Positions 53,696 to 61,993 of a stretch of DNA of 64,000 nt are shown here, piece by piece. The DNA is from Chloroflexota bacterium (GTDB lineage Bacteria; Chloroflexota; Anaerolineae; J102). The DNA is taken from positions 35,507 to 99,506 of the forward strand of contig JAKOVD010000049.1 of assembly GCA_029782215.1 (NCBI GenBank). Direction: 5' to 3'. A program made the position numbers and the translations under genes. The number at the start of each line of letters is the position of its first letter. The stretch's first letter is position 1. The notes below the pieces were generated by a model that was given only the letters and a program-made list of their open reading frames with translations, was not told where the DNA came from and did no database searches.

Positions 53696-56317
53696 ATGCC
53701 ACTGCCACTGAGATTCACCATCGGCCGGATTCTGGCGCTCGCCCTGGTCGCGAGCCTCTTCGTTTCGCCTATCGCCGCCGCCCCGCCCGCCCGTGCCGCC
53801 GTCCCGGCGCCGGGGAACGTGCAGACCGACGTACCGCTGCAGGATATTACCAGCATCGCGGCAGGGGCTTCGCACAACTGCGCCGTTACCAACGAGGGCA
53901 GCCTCAAATGCTGGGGCTATAGCGAATTCCTACAGCTTGGCACCCCCACCCCAGGATTTCAGCAGTCGCGATGGCTGCCTGCTGAGATAGCTGGCCTTAG
54001 CGGCAAGATTGCCCAGGTAGTTGCGGGATTTAGCCACACCTGCGTCCTCACCACCAGCGGTGGCGTCAAGTGCTGGGGCTCCAACTACGCAGCCCAGCTT
54101 GGTAACGGCACGACCACCGCCAGCCCGACGCCGGTAGACGTTGTCGGCCTGGGCAGCGGTGTCAAGGCGCTGATTGCTGGCGGCGGCCACACGTGTGCTC
54201 TGACCGACGCCGGCGGCGTGAAGTGCTGGGGCGTCAACAACCTTGAGCAGTTGGGAGATGGCACGACCACAGATCGCACGACGCCCGTAGATGTCGTGGG
54301 CCTGGAGAGCGGTGTGAAGGCGTTGGCGGCAGCAGGCGGCGCTTTCTACTACTTCTTCATGGGTGGCGCCTCTCACACCTGCGCTTTGACCGACCAGGGC
54401 AAGGTGAAGTGCTGGGGGGCGAATGGTTACGGCCAGTTGGGGAATGGCGTCGTCTCGGAACACAGTGCGCCGGTGGAAGTCCCTGGGCTCAATGATGTTT
54501 CGTCACTGGCGGTCGGAGGCATTCATACCTGCGCCCTGACTCACGCTGGCAGCGTGAAGTGCTGGGGGGGGAACACCTCCGGTCAGTTGGGCGACGGCAC
54601 CACGCAGACTCGCCTGACGCCGGTAGATGTCGTCGGGCTGGGACATGGCGTCAAGGCAGTGGGAGCCGGAATGCCGCACTCATGTGCCGTGATGACTTCC
54701 GGCACGGTGAAGTGTTGGGGGTGGAATTCGTCCGGCGAACTGGGCGACGGAACGACGACAAAGCGGCCAACCCCGGTGGATGTGATCGGCCTCAGCGGGG
54801 TCACCGCGGTTGGGTTAGGAGAACACCACACATGCGCTCTGACTGCAGCCGGCAGAGTCAAGTGCTGGGGCGACAACAGCCTGAGCCAATTGGGCGTCAG
54901 TTGGAACAATCCCATCCCTGCTGACGTGCGCGGCCTGGAGAACGGTGTGGTCACAATGGCGGTTGGCGGAGCGCAGACCTGTGCTGTGACCAGCATCGGA
55001 AGTCTGAAGTGCTGGGGTGCAAACGATGCGGGACAGTTGGGCGATGGTACGACGATGTACCGCGACGCTCCGGTGGACGTGTTCGGCCTGGGCAGCGGTG
55101 TTGCCGCAGTATCTGCGGGTATCTTCCATACCTGCGCCGTGACCCGAGATGGCGCCGCCAAATGCTGGGGACAAAACAATTCCTGCCAGTTGGGCGATGG
55201 CACTCAGGGCACAAACCGGACCAAGCCGGTGAACGTTTCGGGACTTACAAACGGTATCAGCGGCATTGCTGCGGCCTATACTCACACGTGCGCCGTGGTC
55301 AACGGCGGCGCCAAATGCTGGGGATCACCGGTCTTTGGCCAACTCGGCGATGGAACGCCTGCTCTGCGGAAGACTCCGATGGACGTGGTTGGCCTGAGCG
55401 GTGGTGTCAGGGCCATTTCTGCAGGCGGTGGTCACAGCTGCGCTTTGACTGACACCGGTGGAGTCAAGTGCTGGGGGCAAGGTCCTGTTGGGGATGGCAC
55501 AGCTACGAATCGCACCAGTCCTGCTGACGTCATCGGCCTGACCGGCAGTGTGAAGGCGATCGCGGTGGGAGCGACGAGGTGTGCTCTAACCGACATGGGA
55601 GGTGTGAAATGCTGGGGAGAAACACCAGTAAATATCGTGGGGCTGGAAACCGGCGTCACGGCCCTGGCCGCGAGCGACACCCATGTGTGTGCTCTGACCA
55701 GTGCTGGCGGAGTGAAGTGCTGGGGCAATAACAGGTACGGCCAACTGGGCGATGGCACGACCTCGGATCGTGAGACGCCGGTGGATGTCATCGGCCTGGA
55801 AAGCGGCGTCACAGCCATCGCAGCAGGCCTAGATCGCACATGTGCAGTGGTAGGCGATGGCCGTCCCAAGTGCTGGGGCATAGATACTGCGCACATGGCC
55901 TACCTTGACACAGGGGGCTACTGGCCCCAGAGCATGACGCCAGTGGATGTCATCGGCTCCCGGGCGCCGGTGGTGAACACCAGCTACGCGAGCGGCAAGC
56001 CAGGCAGCTTCTTCACCCTGACCGGGATGGGCTTTCCGGCCAACACCCCGATCACCATCACCGTGAACGGCGCCGCGCTGAGCACAACGGCAGCCACCAC
56101 GCTGGAAGGCAGCTTTATCTTGTTCCTGGACATGACCGGGGCGAACGCGGGCTTCTATGAGGTCGCCGTCACCGCGGGCGGCACCGCTTCCACCGTGCTA
56201 GCCCTACACCCGGACGCGCCCCTGCGCGTCCAGGAGGGCGGCGGGACCACCCTGGTCGTGCCGGCCGGGATCGGCGTCCCTGCCAACACGCTCTTCCTGC
56301 CCCGCATGCGCCACTAG
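53696..56317 (+). CDS. Secreted 14-blade RCC1-like beta-propeller protein
   Basis: 873 residues. A signal peptide (ILALALVASLFVSPIAAA) leads into fourteen RCC1-like repeats of about 40-55 residues, each with the pattern C-A-x-T...x-K-C-W-G...Q-L-G-D-G-T. I count fourteen CWG motifs, enough for two seven-blade propellers, and each blade has a Cys pair that could form a disulfide outside the cell. One blade carries an extra AAAGGAFYYFF insert. An Ig-like domain follows (about 755-840) and the chain ends LFLPRMRH, similar to short C-terminal FLP tails I associate with exported Chloroflexota proteins (inference). It probably mediates binding at the cell surface. I chose ATG 53696 for the signal peptide. 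Confidence 0.9.
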   Translation: MPLPLRFTIGRILALALVASLFVSPIAAAPPARAAVPAPGNVQTDVPLQDITSIAAGASHNCAVTNEGSLKCWGYSEFLQLGTPTPGFQQSRWLPAEIAGLSGKIAQVVAGFSHTCVLTTSGGVKCWGSNYAAQLGNGTTTASPTPVDVVGLGSGVKALIAGGGHTCALTDAGGVKCWGVNNLEQLGDGTTTDRTTPVDVVGLESGVKALAAAGGAFYYFFMGGASHTCALTDQGKVKCWGANGYGQLGNGVVSEHSAPVEVPGLNDVSSLAVGGIHTCALTHAGSVKCWGGNTSGQLGDGTTQTRLTPVDVVGLGHGVKAVGAGMPHSCAVMTSGTVKCWGWNSSGELGDGTTTKRPTPVDVIGLSGVTAVGLGEHHTCALTAAGRVKCWGDNSLSQLGVSWNNPIPADVRGLENGVVTMAVGGAQTCAVTSIGSLKCWGANDAGQLGDGTTMYRDAPVDVFGLGSGVAAVSAGIFHTCAVTRDGAAKCWGQNNSCQLGDGTQGTNRTKPVNVSGLTNGISGIAAAYTHTCAVVNGGAKCWGSPVFGQLGDGTPALRKTPMDVVGLSGGVRAISAGGGHSCALTDTGGVKCWGQGPVGDGTATNRTSPADVIGLTGSVKAIAVGATRCALTDMGGVKCWGETPVNIVGLETGVTALAASDTHVCALTSAGGVKCWGNNRYGQLGDGTTSDRETPVDVIGLESGVTAIAAGLDRTCAVVGDGRPKCWGIDTAHMAYLDTGGYWPQSMTPVDVIGSRAPVVNTSYASGKPGSFFTLTGMGFPANTPITITVNGAALSTTAATTLEGSFILFLDMTGANAGFYEVAVTAGGTASTVLALHPDAPLRVQEGGGTTLVVPAGIGVPANTLFLPRMRH

Positions 56318-56601
56318 CCCAAACGAATGCACTGCCTACATGGCCTTTCTGCTCCGCACGTCGCTGGAGGATGGCCGTGGCGACAACTCCCCGGATGGCC
56401 TTCCTCGCGGGTGGCGGGCGTCGCTGCTGGGCCCGCACACCCAGGCAACGCGGGTCTTCGTCAATCTGGAGCCTCTGTTCGCCTTTCCACTCCGAGAGGC
56501 CTCGGAGTGGACGCCGGGCGAGGGCGCCGACCGCTCGCAGACCGGCAGCGTGGCATGCAACCATCCACCACACTCTCTCCCACTTGCAAGGAGACACAAC
56601 C

Positions 56602-57615
56602 ATGAACAAGACCACCCTGTTCCTGCTCGGCGGCCTGATGGCCTTGGCCATCGTTCTGGGCGCCTGCCAAGGGGCCGCCCCCGCCATCCAGCAGAAGGCG
56701 CCGGCAGCGCCCGCTGCGGGCAGCGCCAACACCTACGGCCTAGATCACAAGATGAGGGTCATCTTCGTCACTCACGACCTGAGCGCCGGCGTCTTTTCCC
56801 CAGTGCGCCGCGGCATGCAAGACGCATGTACCCAGATCAACGCCGACTGCGAGTTCCGTGGTCCCCAGACCTATGATCTCGCGAAGCAGGTGGCGATGAT
56901 CGATGCCGCGATTGCCGAAAAGCCCGATGCGATCGTCATCACCCGGCCCGATCCCAGGGCCTACAACGCTGTGACCAAGAAGGCCCTCGATGCCGGCATC
57001 CTGGTCGCTGCCTTCAACACCAATGACCCCAAGGCTGACGCCGCGGTGCCCATCCCCTTCGTGGGCCAGGATTTCACCAACTACGGCAAGGTGTGGGCGC
57101 ACGAGATCATGAAGGACCTGCCCGATGGCGGCGACATCGCTATCACCGACTGCTGTCCCGGCCACTATGCCCTCGACGAGCGCAACCGCTCCATGGCGGA
57201 AACCCTGCAGAAAGAGGGCAATGGCAAATGGAAGGTCCGCCAGATCATTAACACCGGTGCGGAACACAACGGGATCTACATGGCCATCGAGGCATTCTAC
57301 AAGGCCAACCCTGACATCAAGGGCATCTACGGCTCTGACTTCGGCAGCCACATCATCTCCGAGTTCATCAAGAACAACGACCTGCAGGGCAAGCTGAAGA
57401 CCGGTGGCTCCGACATCGGCCCCGGCAACCAGGAAGGTCTGAAGGAAGGCTACACTTCCTTCGCCCTCGGCCAGAATCCATACTGGCAGGGCTACATGCC
57501 GGTGATGATGCTGCAGCAGGAAGAGGCCTTCGGCGTGCGCCCCAGCAACATCGATACGGGCACCGACGTGGTGACGCCGCAGAACTACGCGCAGTACAAT
57601 CCCAACTACCGCTAG
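56602..57615 (+). CDS. Sugar-type ABC substrate-binding lipoprotein (orphan)
   Basis: 337 residues, ribose/galactose-binding (Peripla_BP_4) family. Lipobox IVLGAC; then MRVIFVTHDLSAGVFSPVRRGM, PDAIVITRPDPRAYN and GIYGSDFGSHIISEF in the usual two-lobed arrangement. AAGGAGA precedes ATG 56602. No permease or ATPase lies beside it, so it must share a transporter encoded elsewhere or act as a sensor. The substrate, likely a sugar or polyol, is unknown. The 284 bases upstream contain no gene. Confidence 0.9.
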   Translation: MNKTTLFLLGGLMALAIVLGACQGAAPAIQQKAPAAPAAGSANTYGLDHKMRVIFVTHDLSAGVFSPVRRGMQDACTQINADCEFRGPQTYDLAKQVAMIDAAIAEKPDAIVITRPDPRAYNAVTKKALDAGILVAAFNTNDPKADAAVPIPFVGQDFTNYGKVWAHEIMKDLPDGGDIAITDCCPGHYALDERNRSMAETLQKEGNGKWKVRQIINTGAEHNGIYMAIEAFYKANPDIKGIYGSDFGSHIISEFIKNNDLQGKLKTGGSDIGPGNQEGLKEGYTSFALGQNPYWQGYMPVMMLQQEEAFGVRPSNIDTGTDVVTPQNYAQYNPNYR

Positions 57616-57671
57616 GCAGGCTTGGGGGCGATCTGGTCGCAGCGCGAAGCCCTGTGGAAAGGAGTATTCTC

Positions 57672-58338
57672 ATGGGGTCCCTCACACACTCGATACAAAC
57701 CACTTTGCGATGGCTCACAACCTTAGCCCTCCTGGCGATCCTGGCTGCTGCGCTGGCAGACTGCTCCACGGGAGGAGTCGTCCCTAAACCGTCAGGCGAG
57801 TACTGGCCGACCGAGGGCTGGCGCAGCACAACGCCAGAGGCCGAGGGCTTCGATTCGGCGAAGCTGGCAGAGGGACTGCTGGCCATCAAGGAGAGATACG
57901 TTGAAGACGAGCTTGACGGGGGAGTATGGCACGTCTAGGCAAATGGTGGCGAGCGACAACTGGATGCAGTTTGCGCTCGATCGCGAGCTAGTCTCAGAGC
58001 CAGGGACCCAATTCGTGTACGACAGCGCGAACATGCACCTGCTCTCGGCGATCGTGCAGAAGGCGACGGGAATGACGGCGCTGGACTTCGCCCGTAAGTA
58101 CCTGTTCGAACCGTTGGGCATACGGGAAGTCAAATGGCTCGCCGATCCCCAGGGTGTTACCCGTGGATGGGCCGAGCTCAAACTGAGTCCACGCGACGCC
58201 GCCAAGATCGGCTACCTGTTCCTGAACAAGGGCCAGTGGGAGGGAAAGCAGGTTGTCTCCCGGGAGTGGGTCGAGCAAGCAACCCAGCGCCAGATCGAGG
58301 CGGATGACGGCGAGGACAAGACTCAGGATATGCGATAG
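57672..58338 (+). pseudogene. Broken beta-lactamase-family serine hydrolase
   Basis: The first part (57672-57938) has a lipoprotein signal (ALADC) and the typical YWPTEGWRSTTPEAEGFDSA opening, then stops at 57936-57938. A second frame from about 57901 continues with GTSRQMVASDNWMQFALDRE, VYDSANMHLLSAI and GWAELKLSPRDAAKIGYLFL and stops at 58338. Between them roughly 110 codons are missing, including the SxxK catalytic serine motif, and the reading frame shifts. The C-terminal end of the family fold is also absent. The gene is dead. Confidence 0.85.
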
Positions 58339-58479
58339 CTCTGAGATCGATGTCCACGTCAAGCGCAGGCCAATGGAACTGGTCCCGCAACGATCTCGTC
58401 TGACTCCCACGCCCTGCCTGGACGGCCAGCAGGGCGACCCACATCGTAACCTCAGGTACTATGATGCCCCTACCAAACA

Positions 58480-58925
58480 AACCAGACCGTTCGCCATCTA
58501 CCAGATCAAGATCACCCTGAACCACACCAAACCGCCTGTCTGGCGGCGGGTGCAGGTGGCCAGCGACACCACGCTGCAGAGGTTGCACTTGCCCGTCCAG
58601 GCGGTGATGGGCTGGCAGGACCACCCTATGCACGCCTTCACCGTAGGCGCTGTCCATTACGGTGTTCCTGATCAGGAGATGGGCATGCGAAGCGAACGAG
58701 GCGTCAAGCTCAGCCAGCTCGTGCCCGGTGAGAAGTTCAAATTCCGCTATGAATACGACTTTGGCGATAGCTGAGAACACACCCTGTTGGTGGAAAAGGT
58801 GCTTCTGCCAGAGCCGGATGTGCACTATCCGCAACCCGGCGCCCATCGGAATTCCCAACTGCGGATAGTGCCAGCACCCTCGCAACAAGGGCCAATGATC
58901 CTCCTGCCGGACACTCCAGGGGTCC
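58480..58925 (+). pseudogene. Broken plasmid pRiA4b ORF-3-like gene
   Basis: In one frame the translation IYQIKITLNHTKPPVWRRVQ, LHLPVQAVMGWQDHPMHAF and FRYEYDFGDS matches the pRiA4b ORF-3 family, but the next codon at 58772-58774 is TGA where the family has Trp (GDSWEH). The frame resumes with EHTLLVEKVLLPEPDVHYPQ and then loses the conserved Cys-rich C-terminus. No good start is present. It is a nonsense-mutated, truncated remnant of a gene often found on mobile DNA. Confidence 0.8.
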
Positions 58926-58960
58926 TATGTTGACCGATTCGGAGTGCGTGCGAGGGCTGT

Positions 58961-59623
58961 TCATGGTGTGGAGGCATGTTTGCTGGCGACGGCGACTTCC
59001 AGGGCCAGGCCCCACAGGCGGCCGTGAGCCGCGTTGTGCAGACGGAATCCATGGTCTGCCAGGGTTTGGGGAACGGGGATCGGCCGGCAGTCAATCAAGG
59101 TCGGCAGGCGCCGGTGCGCCCAGTTGTAGAGCCGTTGCATCAGGTTCGGCGGTCCAGACTCCGACAGCGCCACAATACCCAGACGGCCGCCGTCGCCCAG
59201 GACGCGCTGACATTCTTCCAGGACATATGCCATGTCCGCAGGGGCGAACAACTCCAGCGTGAAGCTCATATAGACGGCGTCAAAAGCCCCATCGGCAAAA
59301 GGAAGCTCGACCGCATCGCCGCAAATGACGGCGCCAGGGACCGTCGCGAAAGCGGATCGCGCCATGCGCTGCCGCGCAACCCGGCACATTCCTGGCGATA
59401 GATCTAGGCCGCAAGCCATACCCGTTGGCCCTGCAGCCTGGGCCAGCTTCACCAATGCATGTCCGGTGCCCGGCCCGATTTCCAGCACCCGCTCCCCTGG
59501 CCGCACATCGAGTTCGCGCAGGCCGAGATCGCTGAACTTGCGCTCCGATCCGCCAGCCAATAGATCGTACCAGGGGCTCAGCCGATCATAGTTGGCCCGG
59601 GTCTGTAGCCTGGAAACGGTCAC
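58961..59623 (-). CDS. SAM-dependent class I methyltransferase
   Basis: About 220 residues, UbiE/Methyltransf_11-like. SAM-binding motif I is VLEIGPGTGHALVKLA, the acidic residue after strand 2 is in CGLDLSPGM, motif II region is DAVELPFADGAFDAVYMSF, and a later LGDGGRLGIVAL is motif III. The substrate is unknown. I prefer a GTG start at 59623, just after the LacI-type gene stop (59631) with GAGG ahead; the open frame reaches ATG 59686 but that would overlap the regulator. Co-transcription with the regulator is likely. Confidence 0.88.
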   Translation of the reverse strand: MTVSRLQTRANYDRLSPWYDLLAGGSERKFSDLGLRELDVRPGERVLEIGPGTGHALVKLAQAAGPTGMACGLDLSPGMCRVARQRMARSAFATVPGAVICGDAVELPFADGAFDAVYMSFTLELFAPADMAYVLEECQRVLGDGGRLGIVALSESGPPNLMQRLYNWAHRRLPTLIDCRPIPVPQTLADHGFRLHNAAHGRLWGLALEVAVASKHASTP

Positions 59624-59630
59624 GGATGCC

Positions 59631-60653
59631 TCATGCTGATTGACGGACGACGAGGTGTGTGTCCAGCAAGACAGTTCGTTGCGCAACCTCCTCGCCTGCT
59701 ATCAGTTGCATCAAGAGCTCCGCCGCAGTGCGCCCTAGCATCTGGGCCGGCAAGTGCACGGTCGTCAGCGGCGGCGTGACGTCGGATGCCATGGGCACGT
59801 CATCGAAGCCGACGATCGCGACATCTTCCGGAATTCGCAGACCCGCATCCCGCACCGCGGCCAGGGCGCCAAAGGCCACCAGGTCGCTTCCGGCGAACAC
59901 CGCCGTGGGGCGATCACTGCGCTGGAGCAGCGCCTGCATGGCCCTGTAACCGCTCGTCTGACTGAAGTCCCCGTATTGGATCAACGCTTCATCGCCGGGC
60001 AGGCCGGCAGCCGACACGGCCTCAATGTAACCGCGCAGGCGGGCTTGCGTGGCGGTGTAGACCGGGGGACCCTGGGCAATGAAGGCCAGCCGGCGGTGAC
60101 CGTGATAGAGAAGGTAGTCAACGGCCGTACGCGCCGCGGCCCGATGATCGACATCCACCTGGCACAGGCCGCTCTCCGGCAGGCGTCCCAGCAATACAAT
60201 GGGGAAACCTTCGGCCTCCAGCCCTCGCAACTGGCGATCGTCGGTACGCGGTCCCGAAATGATGAGCCCGTCCACCTGCCGGGAACGCACCAGGCCGATA
60301 TAGGCGTCCGGCGCCGTGACATCTTCGACTGTGTCCAGCAGCATGTGATAGCGCCGGGGATGGATCACCTCATGAATCCCGGTCAGCACTTCCATCAGGA
60401 AAACATCGCCGAACGCCCGGTCAGGGCTGCGGCACAGCAGCACCCCGACATTGCCGCTGCGTTGGCTCGCCAGACTGCGAGCCGACGCGTCGGGATAGTA
60501 GCCAAGCCGGCGCGCCGCCTCCCAGACCCGCTGGCGCGTCTCCGCAGGAATCTGGGTGTTCGGGACATCGTTCAGCACAAACGAGACCGTCGTGCGCGAC
60601 ACGCCAGCAGCTTCGGCGACATCTCGGCTGGTTACACGTCTGGATCGGACCAT
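59631..60653 (-). CDS. LacI-family transcriptional repressor
   Basis: 340 residues. N-terminal LacI helix-turn-helix and hinge (VTSRDVAEAAGVSRTTVSFVLND, then ARSLASQRS), then a ribose-binding-type effector domain (VDGLIISGPR, AVFAGSDLVAFGALAAVRDAG, VAIVGFDDVPMA). It should bind a palindromic operator and a sugar-like effector. A promoter and an array of GTTAC motifs lie directly upstream, pointing to autoregulation. It shares a transcript with the methyltransferase; no sugar catabolic genes are adjacent, though the orphan sugar-binding lipoprotein at 56602 is a possible target. Confidence 0.94.
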   Translation of the reverse strand: MVRSRRVTSRDVAEAAGVSRTTVSFVLNDVPNTQIPAETRQRVWEAARRLGYYPDASARSLASQRSGNVGVLLCRSPDRAFGDVFLMEVLTGIHEVIHPRRYHMLLDTVEDVTAPDAYIGLVRSRQVDGLIISGPRTDDRQLRGLEAEGFPIVLLGRLPESGLCQVDVDHRAAARTAVDYLLYHGHRRLAFIAQGPPVYTATQARLRGYIEAVSAAGLPGDEALIQYGDFSQTSGYRAMQALLQRSDRPTAVFAGSDLVAFGALAAVRDAGLRIPEDVAIVGFDDVPMASDVTPPLTTVHLPAQMLGRTAAELLMQLIAGEEVAQRTVLLDTHLVVRQSA

Positions 60654-60681
60654 CGTACATCGTTCCTGATTAGTAATACGC

Positions 60682-60712
60682 GTTACTGAAACGAGTTACT
60701 AACGGGTGTTAC
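60682..60712. promoter_or_regulatory. GTTAC direct-repeat array, likely LacI-type operator
   Basis: GTTAC occurs at 60682, 60695 and 60708, exactly 13 bases apart, with an inverted partner AGTAATAC at 60672. The array lies between the -10 box and the start codon of the LacI-family gene, where bound repressor would block its transcription. Confidence 0.5.
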
Positions 60713-60716
60713 CTAT

Positions 60717-60745
60717 CTTATAGCCTGTTTTCGACTGCAAGTCAA
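60717..60745 (-). promoter_or_regulatory. Sigma-70 promoter of the LacI-family gene
   Basis: On the minus strand TTGACT (60745-60740) and TATAAG (60722-60717) are separated by 17 bases. It is close to consensus and points at the repressor gene. It almost touches the start of the plus-strand gene at 60769, so the two genes may interfere. Confidence 0.65.
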
Positions 60746-60768
60746 GGACCATGAAAGGAATGAAGCCA

Positions 60769-61923
60769 ATGGATGTTCCAGCGGGTGTCAAGGTTGAGTG
60801 CGCTGATGGCTCTTGCGGTCGGGCGAAGTATGTCGTCCTCGATCCGGCCAGCGCGACCGTCACTCATCTGGTCGTCGTTACACCGGACGTGTTGGCGGAA
60901 ACGCGCCTGGTGCCGCTTGCGTACATTGCCGCAAGCACGCCTGAGCTCATCCGGCTCAAGTGTACACGGGAAGAACTGAAGGCGCTGCCGCTGTTTTCCA
61001 GCTATGAGTACATCAGAAGTGATCAGGGAGACGCGGCCTACATGCCGCCAGAGCTGTGGATGGGTTCGCTGGCGGCTTACGGGCCGATCATCCGCCTGGA
61101 AGAGCACCGGAATCTTCCCGAGGGCGAGTTGTCCATCCAGCGTGGCGCGCGGGTGGAAGCGACCGATGGGCCAGTGGGCAGCGTGGAAGAGCTCCAGGTG
61201 GAACCGGGCAGCGGGCGGATCACGCACCTCGTGCTCCGGGAAGGTCACATGTGGGACCGGCGGCATATTGTGATCCCCGCCTCGGAGATCGACCGGATCG
61301 AACAGGATGTCGTAGTCCTAAGAACCAACAAAGCGCGTGTGAACGCGTTCGCGCTTCTGCGATCAGGAAGCAAGGAGGTTGAAATGACCAACAACTCAGG
61401 CGCACGTGCAGTTGGCAAGGAGGTGGATTCCAGAGATGGTTCTCGACCGATTCGGGATCTTGTCACAGATCTGGGGAACGCGGATCGCGAGACTCGTGAG
61501 AAGGCACGCCGAACACTCGTCGAAATCGGCGCCCCGGCTGTAGATGCACTGTCGACAGCGCTGTCAAGCGGAAATGCGCAGGTACGCTGGGAAGCGGCCA
61601 AGGCGCTGCAGCAGATCGCTGACCCTGCGATAGCGCCGGCGCTGATCATGGCGTTGGAGGATGAGGATGAGGGCGTACGATGGATTGCCGCGGAGGGACT
61701 ATCGACCCTTGATAAAGCAGGGGTAGTCCCGCTGCTGAAGGTGCTCACGACCAGGGCTGACTCTGCGTGGCTGCGGAACGGCGCCCATCACGTGCTGTCC
61801 CGGATAACGGACGCAAGCCTGCTAGAGACGACGGCGCCGGTACGTGCGGCGCTGAAGGACGTAGTGCCTGACGTCGAGGTTCCCGTTGCTGCTCACAACG
61901 CGCTGGTCGCGCTGGAACACTGA
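60769..61923 (+). CDS. PRC-barrel and HEAT-repeat protein
   Basis: About 384 residues. Two PRC-barrel-like beta segments come first (GVKVECADGSCGRAKYVVLD, then GARVEATDGPVGSVEELQVE). A short linker leads to four HEAT/PBS-lyase-like helical repeats (REKARRTLVEIGAPAVDALS, VRWEAAKALQQIADPAIAPA, VRWIAAEGLSTLDKAGVVPL). PRC barrels bind partners or RNA and HEAT repeats are scaffolds, so an adaptor role is likely. ATG 60769 has AAAGGA 9 nt ahead; ATG 60751 and 60760 are possible. It ends 70 nt before a P-type ATPase and may regulate it (context only). Confidence 0.82.
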   Translation: MDVPAGVKVECADGSCGRAKYVVLDPASATVTHLVVVTPDVLAETRLVPLAYIAASTPELIRLKCTREELKALPLFSSYEYIRSDQGDAAYMPPELWMGSLAAYGPIIRLEEHRNLPEGELSIQRGARVEATDGPVGSVEELQVEPGSGRITHLVLREGHMWDRRHIVIPASEIDRIEQDVVVLRTNKARVNAFALLRSGSKEVEMTNNSGARAVGKEVDSRDGSRPIRDLVTDLGNADRETREKARRTLVEIGAPAVDALSTALSSGNAQVRWEAAKALQQIADPAIAPALIMALEDEDEGVRWIAAEGLSTLDKAGVVPLLKVLTTRADSAWLRNGAHHVLSRITDASLLETTAPVRAALKDVVPDVEVPVAAHNALVALEH

Positions 61924-61993
61924 AACGTGGCTGCGCCACGAGAGGGATGGTTGGCACATTCCCGTGGCGCCTGCGAAAAAGGAGTGAAACACC

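Noticed and set aside
53830..55900. Regular DNA repeats that could suggest a CRISPR array
   Set aside because: The repeats are in-frame RCC1 blades of about 40-55 codons, diverged at the DNA level and without uniform spacers.
58772..58774. In-frame TGA as a selenocysteine codon (selenium-linked genes occur in the window)
   Set aside because: The position is a conserved Trp in the pRiA4b ORF-3 family, no SECIS-like hairpin is evident, and the C-terminus is also lost; a nonsense mutation is simpler.
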